NCBI RefSeq assembly: GCF_000407165.1
Contig: NZ_KE136479.1
Location: 631,464 to 695,463, forward strand
Direction: 5' to 3'
DNA from: Enterococcus haemoperoxidus ATCC BAA-382
Lineage (GTDB): Bacteria; Bacillota; Bacilli; Lactobacillales; Enterococcaceae
Length of the DNA stretch: 64,000 bases
Shown here: in pieces, positions 16,565 through 25,574 of the stretch
Numbering within the stretch: the stretch's first letter is position 1
Layout: each line of letters opens with the position of its first letter
Notes under the pieces: model-generated
Seen by the model: only the letters and a program-made list of their open reading frames with translations
Told to the model about the DNA's origin: nothing
The model's database searches: none
Program-made: the position numbers and the translations under genes

Positions 16565-17293
16565 ATGAAAAAAGGGTTATTAGCAACATTACTAGTATCA
16601 GCGGGGGTTTTATCTTTAGCAACAGTTCCAACAAATGCACATGCGGCTGATATTGTTAAAGCAGATGAAACGGATTTACAAATTACCATCGATCCAGATG
16701 GCGGAAGCAAGCCTGGGGAAAATCCTTTACAAGATAGCTTAGCTGTAGCATTTATTCCAAGTAATATGGATTTTGGTACTAATGCGAATACTGGTAAGGG
16801 TGCAGGTGCGGTTCAAGTATTTAAAGATAAAGGAACTAAAAAATCATATTTGGTAGTAAGTGATGATAGAGCTGCTGCTGAAGGAACTAAATTAGCAAAA
16901 TGGAGAGCAGTTGCAAAACTTAGCGATTTTGCTGTTGATGGTAGCACAGAAGAAGCAGACAAATTAGCAAATGCACAACTAGAATTTAATACTGGTGCCG
17001 TACAAGATTATACTCTTACAAAAGATGAAGAGGGGAATATTACTAAAGCACCAGATCCATCTACAGATGGTGTATTGACAGCTCACACTGGTACTGATAT
17101 TACAGCTGTACCTGTAAAAGCTACTGCTGGTGGTTCTGCAGTTCCTGTTCTAATAAAAGCGCAAGAAAATGATACTAAAGGTGCTTATGCGACTGAAATT
17201 ACAGACAGACAATTACGTGTAGCTTTACCTCAAAGCCAAGCTGGTAAAACATTCACTGCACAACTTACATGGAGTTTAGAAGATACATTTTAG
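16565..17293 (+). CDS. WxL-domain surface protein (locus 1, first WxL gene)
   Basis: 242 residues. Signal peptide cleaved after about NAHA, then a C-terminal-type WxL domain occupying most of the protein: SNMDFGT, the first Trp motif WRAVAKLSDF and the closing TWSLEDTF. WxL domains bind peptidoglycan non-covalently on the outer surface. SD AAAGGTGAT lies seven bases upstream. The gene is enclosed by a perfect 26-bp inverted repeat (16502-16527 / 17350-17375), so it could be inverted as a unit or excised from the mRNA as a unit. Its paralogue at 60934 is enclosed in the same way by a different repeat. Confidence 0.9.
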   Translation: MKKGLLATLLVSAGVLSLATVPTNAHAADIVKADETDLQITIDPDGGSKPGENPLQDSLAVAFIPSNMDFGTNANTGKGAGAVQVFKDKGTKKSYLVVSDDRAAAEGTKLAKWRAVAKLSDFAVDGSTEEADKLANAQLEFNTGAVQDYTLTKDEEGNITKAPDPSTDGVLTAHTGTDITAVPVKATAGGSAVPVLIKAQENDTKGAYATEITDRQLRVALPQSQAGKTFTAQLTWSLEDTF

Positions 17294-17349
17294 TCAATTT
17301 AAATAAAAAAACAATAAAATAATGTGAAGAGATTATAGATGGATTAGTT

Positions 17350-17375
17350 AACAGTTATTGTTGTAAATCGTTCAT
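17350..17375 (-). repeat. 26-bp inverted repeat, right arm, flanking WxL gene 1
   Basis: Partner of 16502-16527, located 56 bases after the WxL stop codon. No T-run follows, so it is not an ordinary terminator. Confidence 0.92.
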
Positions 17376-17461
17376 ATTCAAAGATAGAGTTTCTATGACT
17401 GTTAATTTGGGATTATAGAGACTTTATCTTTTCGTTTTAGCTCATATAAAGGAAGTAGTAC

Positions 17462-18065
17462 ATGAAACATGGGTTCGTTTATCTAGTTCTACTGGTTTAT
17501 TCGATCATAAGTTACGGTGAAGAAGGAAATGTCGCTACCTTAAGAGATTTCTCTTATAAAGTCAATTTTCCAAAAAATCATCGGAGAAAAAGCTAGGGTA
17601 TTAGGATCTACTTATACAACCTAGGAAAAACAAAATAATTCAATTGAAATTAAATAATTTATCTACTTATAAAATGACATTATTCTTAAAATTTAATAGT
17701 GCTAAAACTAATGAGAGTAGTGTGATTGAACATAGTCTGAATATTTTTATCAAAGATCCTTCTTTAGCGTATGATTTATCTAGTAATGTGACTGGTACAG
17801 ATAAGGTAGAACTTGAATCCAAGAATAATAAGGTAGTGACGTTAACCATTCGTCCTCCAATTGAAGTATAAGTAGGTGAAATTCAAATAAAACCTAGAAA
17901 TGCGTGGTATATCAAATTCTTTTCTCCTCTTTTTGCTAATAGTAGTACCAGTCATCGTTGTTAGTATCGCTGTTTTATTATTTCTTTGGTACAAAAGATG
18001 TAAAAACCTCAAAAAAGAGTCGGAAATCGTAGAAAAAATGATTCAAAATAAATGTTTAAATAATG
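17462..18065 (+). pseudogene. Decayed DUF916/DUF3324 gene
   Basis: Remnant of a WxL-interacting protein. A start with AAAGGAAG site and signal-like sequence (MKHGFVYLVLLVYSIISYG) leads into FSYKVNFPKN, matching the SVKAVIPEN start of DUF916, then a TAG at about 17594. The frame 17644-17871 continues the DUF916 pattern (QLKLNNLSTYKMT ... VVTLTIRPP). After a further stop and frame change, a C-terminal membrane segment (FLLFLLIVVPVIVVSIAVLL) with basic tail follows. DUF3324 is largely missing. The intact paralogues are at 20511 and 63178. Confidence 0.75.
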
Positions 18066-18107
18066 ATAAAAGCAAATCAGGATTAATTGTTAAAGGAGCG
18101 TTAAAAA

Positions 18108-20384
18108 ATGAAAAAGAGACTTATCCAAGAAAAAAATGTAAATTGTTATTGGAATGTTATTTTGCCAGTTCTCATGTTAACTCTATTCATTTTACTACAA
18201 GCTGTGCCAGCATCAGCTGCGAAAGTAATTTCTGATGATTTATATGTAGCCTATCCGAAAGTAAATGAAACTTTTGCTATTGATATCAGTCAAGATGAAA
18301 AGTCTCCAAACTACGAATCACTCATTACTTACGCAGCTCACGGTAAAGGAAATCAACTGTTAGGCTACGAATATAGACCAGAAAAAGATGGATATGTCAT
18401 CTATGAAGGAAATAATGTTCAGAAAATTATAGGAAGCACAAAGGACAATACTGCAAAAATAACGACATTTACCGTGCCTATTAATAGTTATACTGAATTT
18501 AGTGATGACTATATTTGGGATATTATTCAGGCTGAAGGAACATATTATAAGATCAAAAATAGAAAAACAGGTACGTACCTTACTGCGAGTAAACCAAGCA
18601 ATAATGCGTTGATGACACTGACATCAGATAATGGAGAGGACAGTCAAAAATTCAATTTGAAAACGATGAATGGTGTATATAAAATTCGTTCAGTAGCTTC
18701 TTATAGCTATAAATATTTATGGGATGTGTCAGGTGAGCCTGGAGTAGGCAAAGAAGTGGCGAGTTATCCTGAAAAAGGTACTAAGTCTGGTCAAGTGTGG
18801 ATGATTTTATTTAAGCCTAGTGATAATGCCTATGTTATTTCAAGCTACGACCAAAAGGATTTAATAATGACACAAGAGACAGCAAGTAGTTCTCCAAAGC
18901 TAAAAAAAAATGAAGCTTCTTTTGAAACACCTTTAGGATTGAAAAGCGTATTTGATTTTCAACTAATAGGAAGCACGCCAGAGGGTCAAAGTAAAGTTCG
19001 AATCAAAAATAGTAATTTCAGTGGCTACTATATAAAAGACTATACTGTGACTGGAGGGATAAGTAAACTTTCATTATATTCTTTAATGCCAAATGATGGC
19101 AATCAACAATGGATTCTAGATAAAGTCAAAGACATACCAAAACCAGAAATTAAAAATTTAAAGATAACAAGTGCTAATCCGCATTCAGACTCATTTTTTT
19201 ACGTTGGAGAAGAACTAACGGTAACAGGAGATTTTCAAGGATCTGGTTATAGTACGTACAATCTATACTCAGTATTTAACACGGATGAACCTGTATTAAA
19301 CCAAGAAGGAATAAAAGTAGATACATCAGGCGCTTCTACTTTTTCAAGTAAAATAGATACGAGTCAGTATAAAGAGGGAACATTTTATATTGAAGTCTAT
19401 GCAAGAGCAGATTCAATGTTCCAATCAAATAGGGTGAATGATAAGTACAAATTAGTCTATCCGACACCAAGTGGTGAGGCAGTTCCGCAAACAATCAAAA
19501 AAGGAACACCTATCAGTACATTAAAACCTTCAGATTTTGTCAAAAATCTACATGACGAAATGGGAAATCCAATTACGGCAACAAAAATTGAAGGAATCAA
19601 TACCAATGTGTTTGGACCGCAAGAGGCTAAAGTAACTATTGAGAACCAATATAAAACCGAAATAATTACAGTACCTGTTTCAGTTGTAGGAGTAGATCGA
19701 ACGGTTACGGTTAAATTTCAAAAAGGAGAAAATTCACCCGTTCAACTGCATGCTGATACAAGTTTTAAAAGAAAAATCGGTGAAAAAATCAATTTATTAG
19801 ACGATCCCGAAATTGCTTCAATTGTAAATCAAATTGAACATGTTGATGGAGAAAAAAGAGACTATTCTTTGAGTAACCGAACGGAAATAGAAAATTATGT
19901 GGTGAAAGATCAAGTTTCTCAAGAAATTATTGTCAAGTTTGCTGGAAATCTAACCATTGACTCTATCCCTAACACCTTTCGATTTAAAGGGAGGTATCTT
20001 GGAAAAGAACGATTGCAAATCATACCATTAGTTACTACAGCCGATACTATTTTAGCGGTTCACGACAGCAGAGCAGAGGGGCAAGGCAATTTTTCAGTAA
20101 AAGCGAAACTAGAAAAAGATATTTTCAACGTATTAGATCCCAATTACACAATAAAAGATGGCTACATTAAATTTGCCAATCATTTGAAAATCAACTCGAA
20201 GGATTTTTCGTCGTTAGCAGAATCAAATGGAACAAAAGATCCTAAGCAATATCTATATAATTTTACATTAGGCGAAATAACAAATCCTGATAATAACATC
20301 AAACTTGTCATTCCAAAAGACTCAATGGATAAAGTCGGAAACTACACCGGAACGATCCTTTGGGAAATTGAAAATGGACCCTAA
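18108..20384 (+). CDS. Large WxL protein with ricin-type lectin domain
   Basis: 758 residues. Signal peptide (cleaved near ASAA), a ricin-type beta-trefoil region at about 60-345 with repeated units ending in QKFNL, GQVWMIL and NQQWIL, one or two immunoglobulin-like modules (about 345-560) and a C-terminal WxL-like domain from about 600 (PNTFRFKGRYLGKERL) ending in TILWEIENGP. The first Trp of the WxL domain is replaced (NFSVKAKL) and the last motif is WEI rather than WxL. It probably binds carbohydrate outside the cell and attaches to the wall through the C-terminal domain. SD AAAGGAG is 11 bases upstream. Confidence 0.8.
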   Translation: MKKRLIQEKNVNCYWNVILPVLMLTLFILLQAVPASAAKVISDDLYVAYPKVNETFAIDISQDEKSPNYESLITYAAHGKGNQLLGYEYRPEKDGYVIYEGNNVQKIIGSTKDNTAKITTFTVPINSYTEFSDDYIWDIIQAEGTYYKIKNRKTGTYLTASKPSNNALMTLTSDNGEDSQKFNLKTMNGVYKIRSVASYSYKYLWDVSGEPGVGKEVASYPEKGTKSGQVWMILFKPSDNAYVISSYDQKDLIMTQETASSSPKLKKNEASFETPLGLKSVFDFQLIGSTPEGQSKVRIKNSNFSGYYIKDYTVTGGISKLSLYSLMPNDGNQQWILDKVKDIPKPEIKNLKITSANPHSDSFFYVGEELTVTGDFQGSGYSTYNLYSVFNTDEPVLNQEGIKVDTSGASTFSSKIDTSQYKEGTFYIEVYARADSMFQSNRVNDKYKLVYPTPSGEAVPQTIKKGTPISTLKPSDFVKNLHDEMGNPITATKIEGINTNVFGPQEAKVTIENQYKTEIITVPVSVVGVDRTVTVKFQKGENSPVQLHADTSFKRKIGEKINLLDDPEIASIVNQIEHVDGEKRDYSLSNRTEIENYVVKDQVSQEIIVKFAGNLTIDSIPNTFRFKGRYLGKERLQIIPLVTTADTILAVHDSRAEGQGNFSVKAKLEKDIFNVLDPNYTIKDGYIKFANHLKINSKDFSSLAESNGTKDPKQYLYNFTLGEITNPDNNIKLVIPKDSMDKVGNYTGTILWEIENGP

Positions 20385-20401
20385 AAAGATGTAGACCTTT
20401 T

Positions 20402-20449
20402 AAAAATGATGCTGCTGCCTATTCAATCATAAGGAGCATCATCATTTTT
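20402..20449 (+). terminator. Possible terminator or attenuator in the WxL operon
   Basis: AAAAATGATGCT (20402-20413) pairs with AGCATCAT...TTTTT (20435-20449) with a three-base insertion in one arm. It is ambiguous because the following DUF916 gene appears to belong to the same cluster. Confidence 0.5.
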
Positions 20450-20510
20450 AAAGTAGTTTTGACTATCAAGATACATAACTGCAAAGTTACATAGAAACGG
20501 AGAAACGGAC

Positions 20511-21566
20511 ATGAAAAAAATGCATGCTATTTTTGGAGGACTATTATTGATAGTAGTTATCTTTTTCAGTGAGGGAATAACTACTTTTTCAGAAGGTGTA
20601 GATCCTGGAATTGTAACGCCTATAGAAGTAAAAGCAATCATACCAGAAAACCAAATCGACAAATCAAAAACCTATTTTGATCTGCTTTTAAATCCTGGAC
20701 AAACGCAAGACTTAGAGGTTCAATTATCTAATTTTACCGAAGAAGATCGAATAGTTAAAGTAGAAGCTAATACTGCAACGACAAATGATAATGGCATTGT
20801 AGATTATAGTCAACATGATAAGAAAAAGGACCCTTCACTGATCAATGCTTTTTCTGATATAAGTAAAACGACAAATGAAGTGAGAATACCAAAGCAATCA
20901 AGTGTGATAACTAAAGTAACGATTCAAATGCCAAGCAAGTCTTATGAAGGAATCATTGCAGGTGGAATCTACATATATGATAAAGAGGACAGTAACACCA
21001 AACATGATGGTGGAGCAATCAGCAATAAATTTGTTTATTCCTTAGGGGTTCAATTAAGAAATAACGTTGATTTAACAAAAATTGAGCCAAAATTAGTAGT
21101 AGATCCCCAAAAAATAACACTAGTTCACTCTGATTATTTAAACGGAATCAACATACCTATTCAAAATACTTCTGCTTTATTCATTAAAGAAGTGGAAGTT
21201 GAAGCGAGACTTGTTGATCCTTCTAATGGTGAAGTGTCACATGAACTAAAACAAACTAAGCTAAAAATAGCTCCTAATTCAAACTTTTACTTACCTTTTA
21301 CTTGGACAGACGATGAAGGGACTCCTTTGAATCCTGGGGACTATCAAGTGGATATAAAAATAAATTCCGCAGATGTAAAAAAGAAATGGACGTGGACAAT
21401 TCCTTTTAAGGTAGAGGGGGAAAGTTCTAAGAAAGAGGACAATCAGCTACATATGAAGGATTCAAATGATAAGCATGCGACTGTTTATATCGTGAGTATA
21501 CTGTTAGTTGTTGGGGTTATTGTAACTGGTTTGATTCTTTATAGAATCAATAGAAGGAAAAAATAG
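20511..21566 (+). CDS. WxL-interacting DUF916/DUF3324 surface protein (locus 1, second)
   Basis: 351 residues. Signal peptide (to about TTFS), DUF916 from VKAIIPENQIDKSKTYFDL with NPGQTQDLEVQ, DUF3324 from about residue 170 (FVYSLGVQLRNN), one membrane segment (VYIVSILLVVGVIVTGLIL) and a basic end RINRRKK. It is closest by eye to the truncated gene at 63178 (shared IPENQID and PGQTQ-LE). SD GAAACGGA lies upstream of the ATG. It is the last gene of WxL locus 1. Confidence 0.88.
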   Translation: MKKMHAIFGGLLLIVVIFFSEGITTFSEGVDPGIVTPIEVKAIIPENQIDKSKTYFDLLLNPGQTQDLEVQLSNFTEEDRIVKVEANTATTNDNGIVDYSQHDKKKDPSLINAFSDISKTTNEVRIPKQSSVITKVTIQMPSKSYEGIIAGGIYIYDKEDSNTKHDGGAISNKFVYSLGVQLRNNVDLTKIEPKLVVDPQKITLVHSDYLNGINIPIQNTSALFIKEVEVEARLVDPSNGEVSHELKQTKLKIAPNSNFYLPFTWTDDEGTPLNPGDYQVDIKINSADVKKKWTWTIPFKVEGESSKKEDNQLHMKDSNDKHATVYIVSILLVVGVIVTGLILYRINRRKK

Positions 21567-21725
21567 ATCAATAGCTTATTTGTTGTTTTCAAAGGATTAA
21601 GTTAGCTAAGCGTACTCTATAATAGTTCTTCTTTAAGTATGTAGAAACTCTCTTCAAGCAAAATCCTCCTAAAAAATCCCCAACAACCTGTATAATAAAA
21701 CCATCGAGACATAAGGGGGATGATC

Positions 21726-23186
21726 ATGAAAGACGGCTTGTACTACGCAACACAATTTAGAGACAAAAAACGAAGCGTGACAGAATGGATCGATGAGCGA
21801 ACGCAACAAGTAAAGAAGCTAAATCCTGAACTCAATGCATTTGTTGATTGGGATGCAGAATCAGCAAAAGAACAATACGAAGCTAGAGGAGCAGAAACTG
21901 GTCCTTTTTTTGGCTTGCCAATTCCGTTAAAAATGCTAGGCCAAGATAAAGCAGGAATGAAATCAACATCTGGTTCTCGTTTATTTCAAGGAAACCGTGC
22001 CACTTCTACGGATAATTTTGTAAAAGGGTTAGAACATTTAGGCTTCATCCCCTTAGGAAAAACCAATGCTCCAGAGTTCGGTTTTAAAAATATCTCTGAT
22101 CCGACGATTTACGGACCAGCGAGAAATCCGTGGAATCTTGATTATTCACCAGGTGGTTCCAGTGGAGGCGCTGCGACAGCTGTTGCTAGTGGCTTATTTC
22201 CAATTGCTGGTGCAAGTGATGGTGGCGGTTCGATTCGAATTCCTGCTTCTTTTAGTGGACTGGTTGGATTAAAACCAACTCGTGGCAGTATGCCAGTGGG
22301 ACCTGATGGCTGGCGTGGTTGGCAAGGTGCCTCGATTGATTTTGCGTTAACCGTTTCGATGAGAGACACAGAAACTCTATTTTATCATTTACGCGGAACC
22401 GAAAAAGCTGCGCCCTATCAAGCGCCAAAAGCGGAATGGAAACATCAATCAGCGGCAAAGAAACAAGTCTTGAAAATCGCCTTTTTAACGGAATCACCTG
22501 TCGGAACACCCGTTTCAGCGGAAGCAATAAAAGCGGTGCAAAATGCAGCAACATTTTTAGAGCAACAAGGGCACGAAGTTACCGAAATCCCGTATCCAGT
22601 CAATGGACGTCAATTAATCGACAGTTATTATTTAATGAATGGCGCAGAAACAGCTGCAATGTTTGAAGGAATTCAAGCGGCAATCAAGCGGCCGGTTACA
22701 AAAAACGATATGGAGTTGATGACTTGGGGAATCTACCAATATGGTTTACAGATACCTGCAAGTCAGTATACAAGATCGCTTCAACTGTGGGATCAAGCGG
22801 CATATAAAATGGAGCAATTATTCGAGGAATATGATTTATTATTAACGCCGACCGCCGCTGATGTCGCGCCTAAAATCGATGCAGAACTGCAGAGTGATCA
22901 GATTCGTAAAGACTTATCACAAGCGGAGTCACTTTCCGTTTTACAGTTGCAACACTTAATCTATGATATGTTTGAAAAAAGTCTGACGATCACGCCTTTT
23001 ACTCAGCTTGCTAATTTAACGGGACAACCAGCAATCAGTTTACCTACTCATGTAACAGCATCAGGTTTACCGCTAGGCATTCAATTTATGGCATCAAAAG
23101 GTCGAGAAGATGTATTATTTCAAGTTGGAAAGTTATTTGAACAGGAGAAAAAATTCTTATTACCAAAATATTATCGTGAATCATAG
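21726..23186 (+). CDS. Amidase (amidase-signature family)
   Basis: About 486 residues. The signature is complete: catalytic Lys in IPLKMLGQDKAG, and the Gly/Ser-rich segment PGGSSGGAA with ASDGGGSIRIPA and GLVGLKPTRG holding the Ser-cis-Ser-Lys triad. The family hydrolyses C-N bonds of amides, as in GatA and bacterial amidases; GatA is unlikely because gatB and gatC are absent. It starts at 21726, eight bases from AAGGGGG; ATG 21720 is also possible. A solute-binding lipoprotein and permease follow within ten bases, suggesting that an imported amino-acid amide or peptide-like compound is the substrate. Confidence 0.88.
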   Translation: MKDGLYYATQFRDKKRSVTEWIDERTQQVKKLNPELNAFVDWDAESAKEQYEARGAETGPFFGLPIPLKMLGQDKAGMKSTSGSRLFQGNRATSTDNFVKGLEHLGFIPLGKTNAPEFGFKNISDPTIYGPARNPWNLDYSPGGSSGGAATAVASGLFPIAGASDGGGSIRIPASFSGLVGLKPTRGSMPVGPDGWRGWQGASIDFALTVSMRDTETLFYHLRGTEKAAPYQAPKAEWKHQSAAKKQVLKIAFLTESPVGTPVSAEAIKAVQNAATFLEQQGHEVTEIPYPVNGRQLIDSYYLMNGAETAAMFEGIQAAIKRPVTKNDMELMTWGIYQYGLQIPASQYTRSLQLWDQAAYKMEQLFEEYDLLLTPTAADVAPKIDAELQSDQIRKDLSQAESLSVLQLQHLIYDMFEKSLTITPFTQLANLTGQPAISLPTHVTASGLPLGIQFMASKGREDVLFQVGKLFEQEKKFLLPKYYRES

Positions 23187-23195
23187 GAGGTTCAA

Positions 23196-24041
23196 ATGAA
23201 GAAAGTATTCGCTAGTTTTAGTATTGTTGCATTAGGTTTAGTATTAGTTGCTTGTGGTGGCACAAAAGAGCAGACTGCTGGAAAAGATAACAGCTGGCAA
23301 AAAGTCGAGGATGCGAAGAAGTTAACAGTTGCAACCTCAGGAACCTTATTCCCATCTTCTTATTATAATGATGAAAACAAATTGACAGGTTATGATGTAG
23401 ATGTCATTACAGAAGTTGCTAAGCGTTTAGATGTTGATGTTGAATTTAAAGAATACAATGTAGATGGCCAAATCACGTCAGTGGATAAAGGTGAATCTGA
23501 TTTAGCTGCCAATGATTTCGGTTTATCAGGGGATAGAGGGAAAAAATTCATTTTATCTTCCCCAATCAAATATTCGTTTGACAGTATGATCGTTCGAAAA
23601 AGTGATGATTCTGGGATTGCTTCTCTTGAAGATTTAAAAGACAAAAAAGCGGCTGGAGAGCCAAATACAAACTATATGAAAATCGCGGAAAAATACGGAG
23701 CAAAATTAGTCACCTACGATAATGCGACAAATGATCAATACCTGACAGATGTAGCGAATGGTCGCACAGATGTTATTTTAAATGACTATTACTTACAAAA
23801 AATGTCTGTGGGAGCTTTGCCAGATATTCCGGTAAAGATTTTAGAGAATGTTTATTTTAATGCAAATTCTACAGGCTTTTTAATGAAAAAAGACAGTGTT
23901 GCATTAAGTAAAAAAATTGATGGCGCATTAAAAGAGATGCAAGAGGATGGAACTATGAAAAAAATCTCTGAGACGTATTTCCAAACAGATGTTTCAGTGG
24001 AGCCGAAAGAAAAAGTGACAGAAAGTGTTTCAGCTGAATAG
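23196..24041 (+). CDS. Amino-acid ABC transporter substrate-binding lipoprotein
   Basis: 281 residues. Lipoprotein signal with lipobox LVAC at about residue 20, then a family 3 solute-binding fold: KKLTVATSGTLFPSSYYNDE, GYDVDVITEVAKRL, the EFKEYNVDGQ strand and the ANDFGLSGDR loop. This group binds polar amino acids such as cystine or glutamine. SD AGGAGG is seven bases upstream. The permease ATG follows its stop codon without any spacer. Specificity is not determinable here. Confidence 0.9.
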   Translation: MKKVFASFSIVALGLVLVACGGTKEQTAGKDNSWQKVEDAKKLTVATSGTLFPSSYYNDENKLTGYDVDVITEVAKRLDVDVEFKEYNVDGQITSVDKGESDLAANDFGLSGDRGKKFILSSPIKYSFDSMIVRKSDDSGIASLEDLKDKKAAGEPNTNYMKIAEKYGAKLVTYDNATNDQYLTDVANGRTDVILNDYYLQKMSVGALPDIPVKILENVYFNANSTGFLMKKDSVALSKKIDGALKEMQEDGTMKKISETYFQTDVSVEPKEKVTESVSAE

Positions 24042-24722
24042 ATGTATATACCAAAAATCGATTTTCAGTTAATGATCGACTCGATTCCCTTTCTGCTGAC
24101 TGGTTTACCTTATACAATTGGCATCAGTGTCGTGACGTTTTTGATGGGGAATGTTCTTGGTATTCTGTTGACGGTTTTAGGAATGTTGCCTTCAAAAGTG
24201 ATTAAAGGTTTTGTCCGATTTTATATCTCTTTTTTACGGGGAGTTCCAGGTTTGGTTTTATTATTTCTGCTGTATTTTGGTCTGCCCTATCAATTAAGTG
24301 CCTTAACTGCGGCGTGTATTTGTTTTAGTTTGACGAGCAGTGCGTTTATTGCTGAAATTTATCGAGGATCGATTGCTGGAGTGGATGCAGGACAGTGGGA
24401 TGCGGCGTATGCGTTAGGGTTGCCGTTTGGTAAAGTGATGCGCAAAATCATCTTACCGCAAGCTTTTCGGATTTCGATTCCAGCTTTAGGAAATGTAGCG
24501 ATGGACTTGTTAAAAGGCACGTCTTTAGCTGCAATGATCACGATTCCAGATATTTTTCAAAAAGCCAAAATCGTGGGTGGAAGAACCTTTGATTATATGA
24601 CGATGTATATTTTAGTAGCGGTGATGTATTGGCTTCTATGCGTTGCGATTGGCTGGGGACAAAGTTGGTTGGAAAGACATTATATCAATCGTTATAAAGG
24701 AAAATCAGAAGTGAGAACGTAA
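24042..24722 (+). CDS. Amino-acid ABC transporter permease
   Basis: 226 residues with five membrane segments and the inner-membrane coupling motif AYALGLPFGKVMRKIILPQAF, typical of His/Glu/Gln/cystine permeases. It starts directly after the stop of the binding protein. No ATP-binding subunit follows: a terminator comes next. The importer must borrow an ATPase encoded elsewhere. Confidence 0.9.
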   Translation: MYIPKIDFQLMIDSIPFLLTGLPYTIGISVVTFLMGNVLGILLTVLGMLPSKVIKGFVRFYISFLRGVPGLVLLFLLYFGLPYQLSALTAACICFSLTSSAFIAEIYRGSIAGVDAGQWDAAYALGLPFGKVMRKIILPQAFRISIPALGNVAMDLLKGTSLAAMITIPDIFQKAKIVGGRTFDYMTMYILVAVMYWLLCVAIGWGQSWLERHYINRYKGKSEVRT

Positions 24723-24725
24723 AAT

Positions 24726-24775
24726 AAACTGTGTAAGTGGCTGAGAAATAGAAGGCTGCTTATACAGTTTTTTTG
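24726..24775 (+). terminator. Rho-independent terminator
   Basis: AAACTGTGTAAGTGGC pairs with GCTGCTTATACAGTTT (two mismatched or wobble positions) and is followed by TTTTTTT. It closes the amidase/ABC operon. Confidence 0.88.
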
Positions 24776-24860
24776 TTGTTAGGATTTATTATTCTTTTCT
24801 TCTCAAAAAACGAGTATAATTAATTTAGACGATAATGATGAATAGAAAGTAGGAATAACA

Positions 24861-25049
24861 ATGGATAAGAAAGAAATAAAAGAGACAAGTCAATTTTTAG
24901 TTACGGAATACAAAGACAGTCTTAAAAATGGATTTATCGAAACACCTAGTCAGTTTATGATGCGTATGAATGTAAAGTCAAAAGTTGAAGAATATGTCCG
25001 TCCTTTGTTAAATCAAGCAGAACAAGAATTTAAAGAGCGTACGAAATAA
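24861..25049 (+). CDS. Small hypothetical protein, 62 aa
   Basis: A soluble, charged, mostly helical protein (MDKKEIKETSQFLVTEYKD... with a KVEEYVRPLLNQAEQEF helix). No family recognised. The ATG follows a weak AGTAGGAATAA site. The PTS IIB-like gene starts 31 bases after its stop, so the two are probably co-transcribed and may act together. Confidence 0.6.
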   Translation: MDKKEIKETSQFLVTEYKDSLKNGFIETPSQFMMRMNVKSKVEEYVRPLLNQAEQEFKERTK

Positions 25050-25079
25050 TCGATCAATATTATTTTAGGGAGGAAGAAG

Positions 25080-25463
25080 ATGCTCGTTTACATTTGTTGT
25101 GCTGGTGGTATGACATCTAGTATGTTTTGCCAAAAAATCGCAAAAGCGGCAGATCCTAACGAGGTTTATTTTGGACAACTTCATGATGTAATTGCTGATG
25201 TTCAGAATTTATCAGCTACGTATTCTACGCTGATTGCATATGGTGGGGAAGGCGAAATTAATAAATTGAGTCTAGAACCAATCTTTAAACCGTATGTTGA
25301 TCGTGTTATAGTTTGTCCGCAAGTTCGGTATAAAACGATAAGTTTACAAAGACTTCTATCACCTTTAGACACTCCTTGTACAGATATTGATATGAAAACC
25401 TTTGGGAATATGAATGGAGAAAAGGCGTTAAGAGAGATTTTAGAATTTCAGACAGAAACTTAG
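25080..25463 (+). CDS. PTS IIB-like protein (lactose/cellobiose type)
   Basis: 127 residues. The N-terminus MLVYICCAGGMTSSMFCQ matches the active-site loop of IIB domains of the lactose/cellobiose family, where the first Cys after the beta strand is phosphorylated. There is no IIC or IIA gene beside it, so it is either a component supplied to a distant PTS or a regulatory stand-alone IIB. SD GGGAGGAAG is six to seven bases upstream. Confidence 0.72.
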   Translation: MLVYICCAGGMTSSMFCQKIAKAADPNEVYFGQLHDVIADVQNLSATYSTLIAYGGEGEINKLSLEPIFKPYVDRVIVCPQVRYKTISLQRLLSPLDTPCTDIDMKTFGNMNGEKALREILEFQTET

Positions 25464-25574
25464 TCTGTTAATGGTCGAATCGAAGGTGCAAATTTATTTA
25501 GCTTGCCACAATGCAAGCTTTTTTTGCGTGATTTTGACCCTGATTTAAGCGATAATAAACGAGAGGTGAGCAAG

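Noticed and set aside
16502-17375. Insertion sequence or transposon ends as explanation of the 26-bp inverted repeats
   Set aside because: The enclosed gene is an ordinary WxL gene without transposase, no target-site duplication is seen just outside the arms, and the same layout recurs in the paralogous locus.
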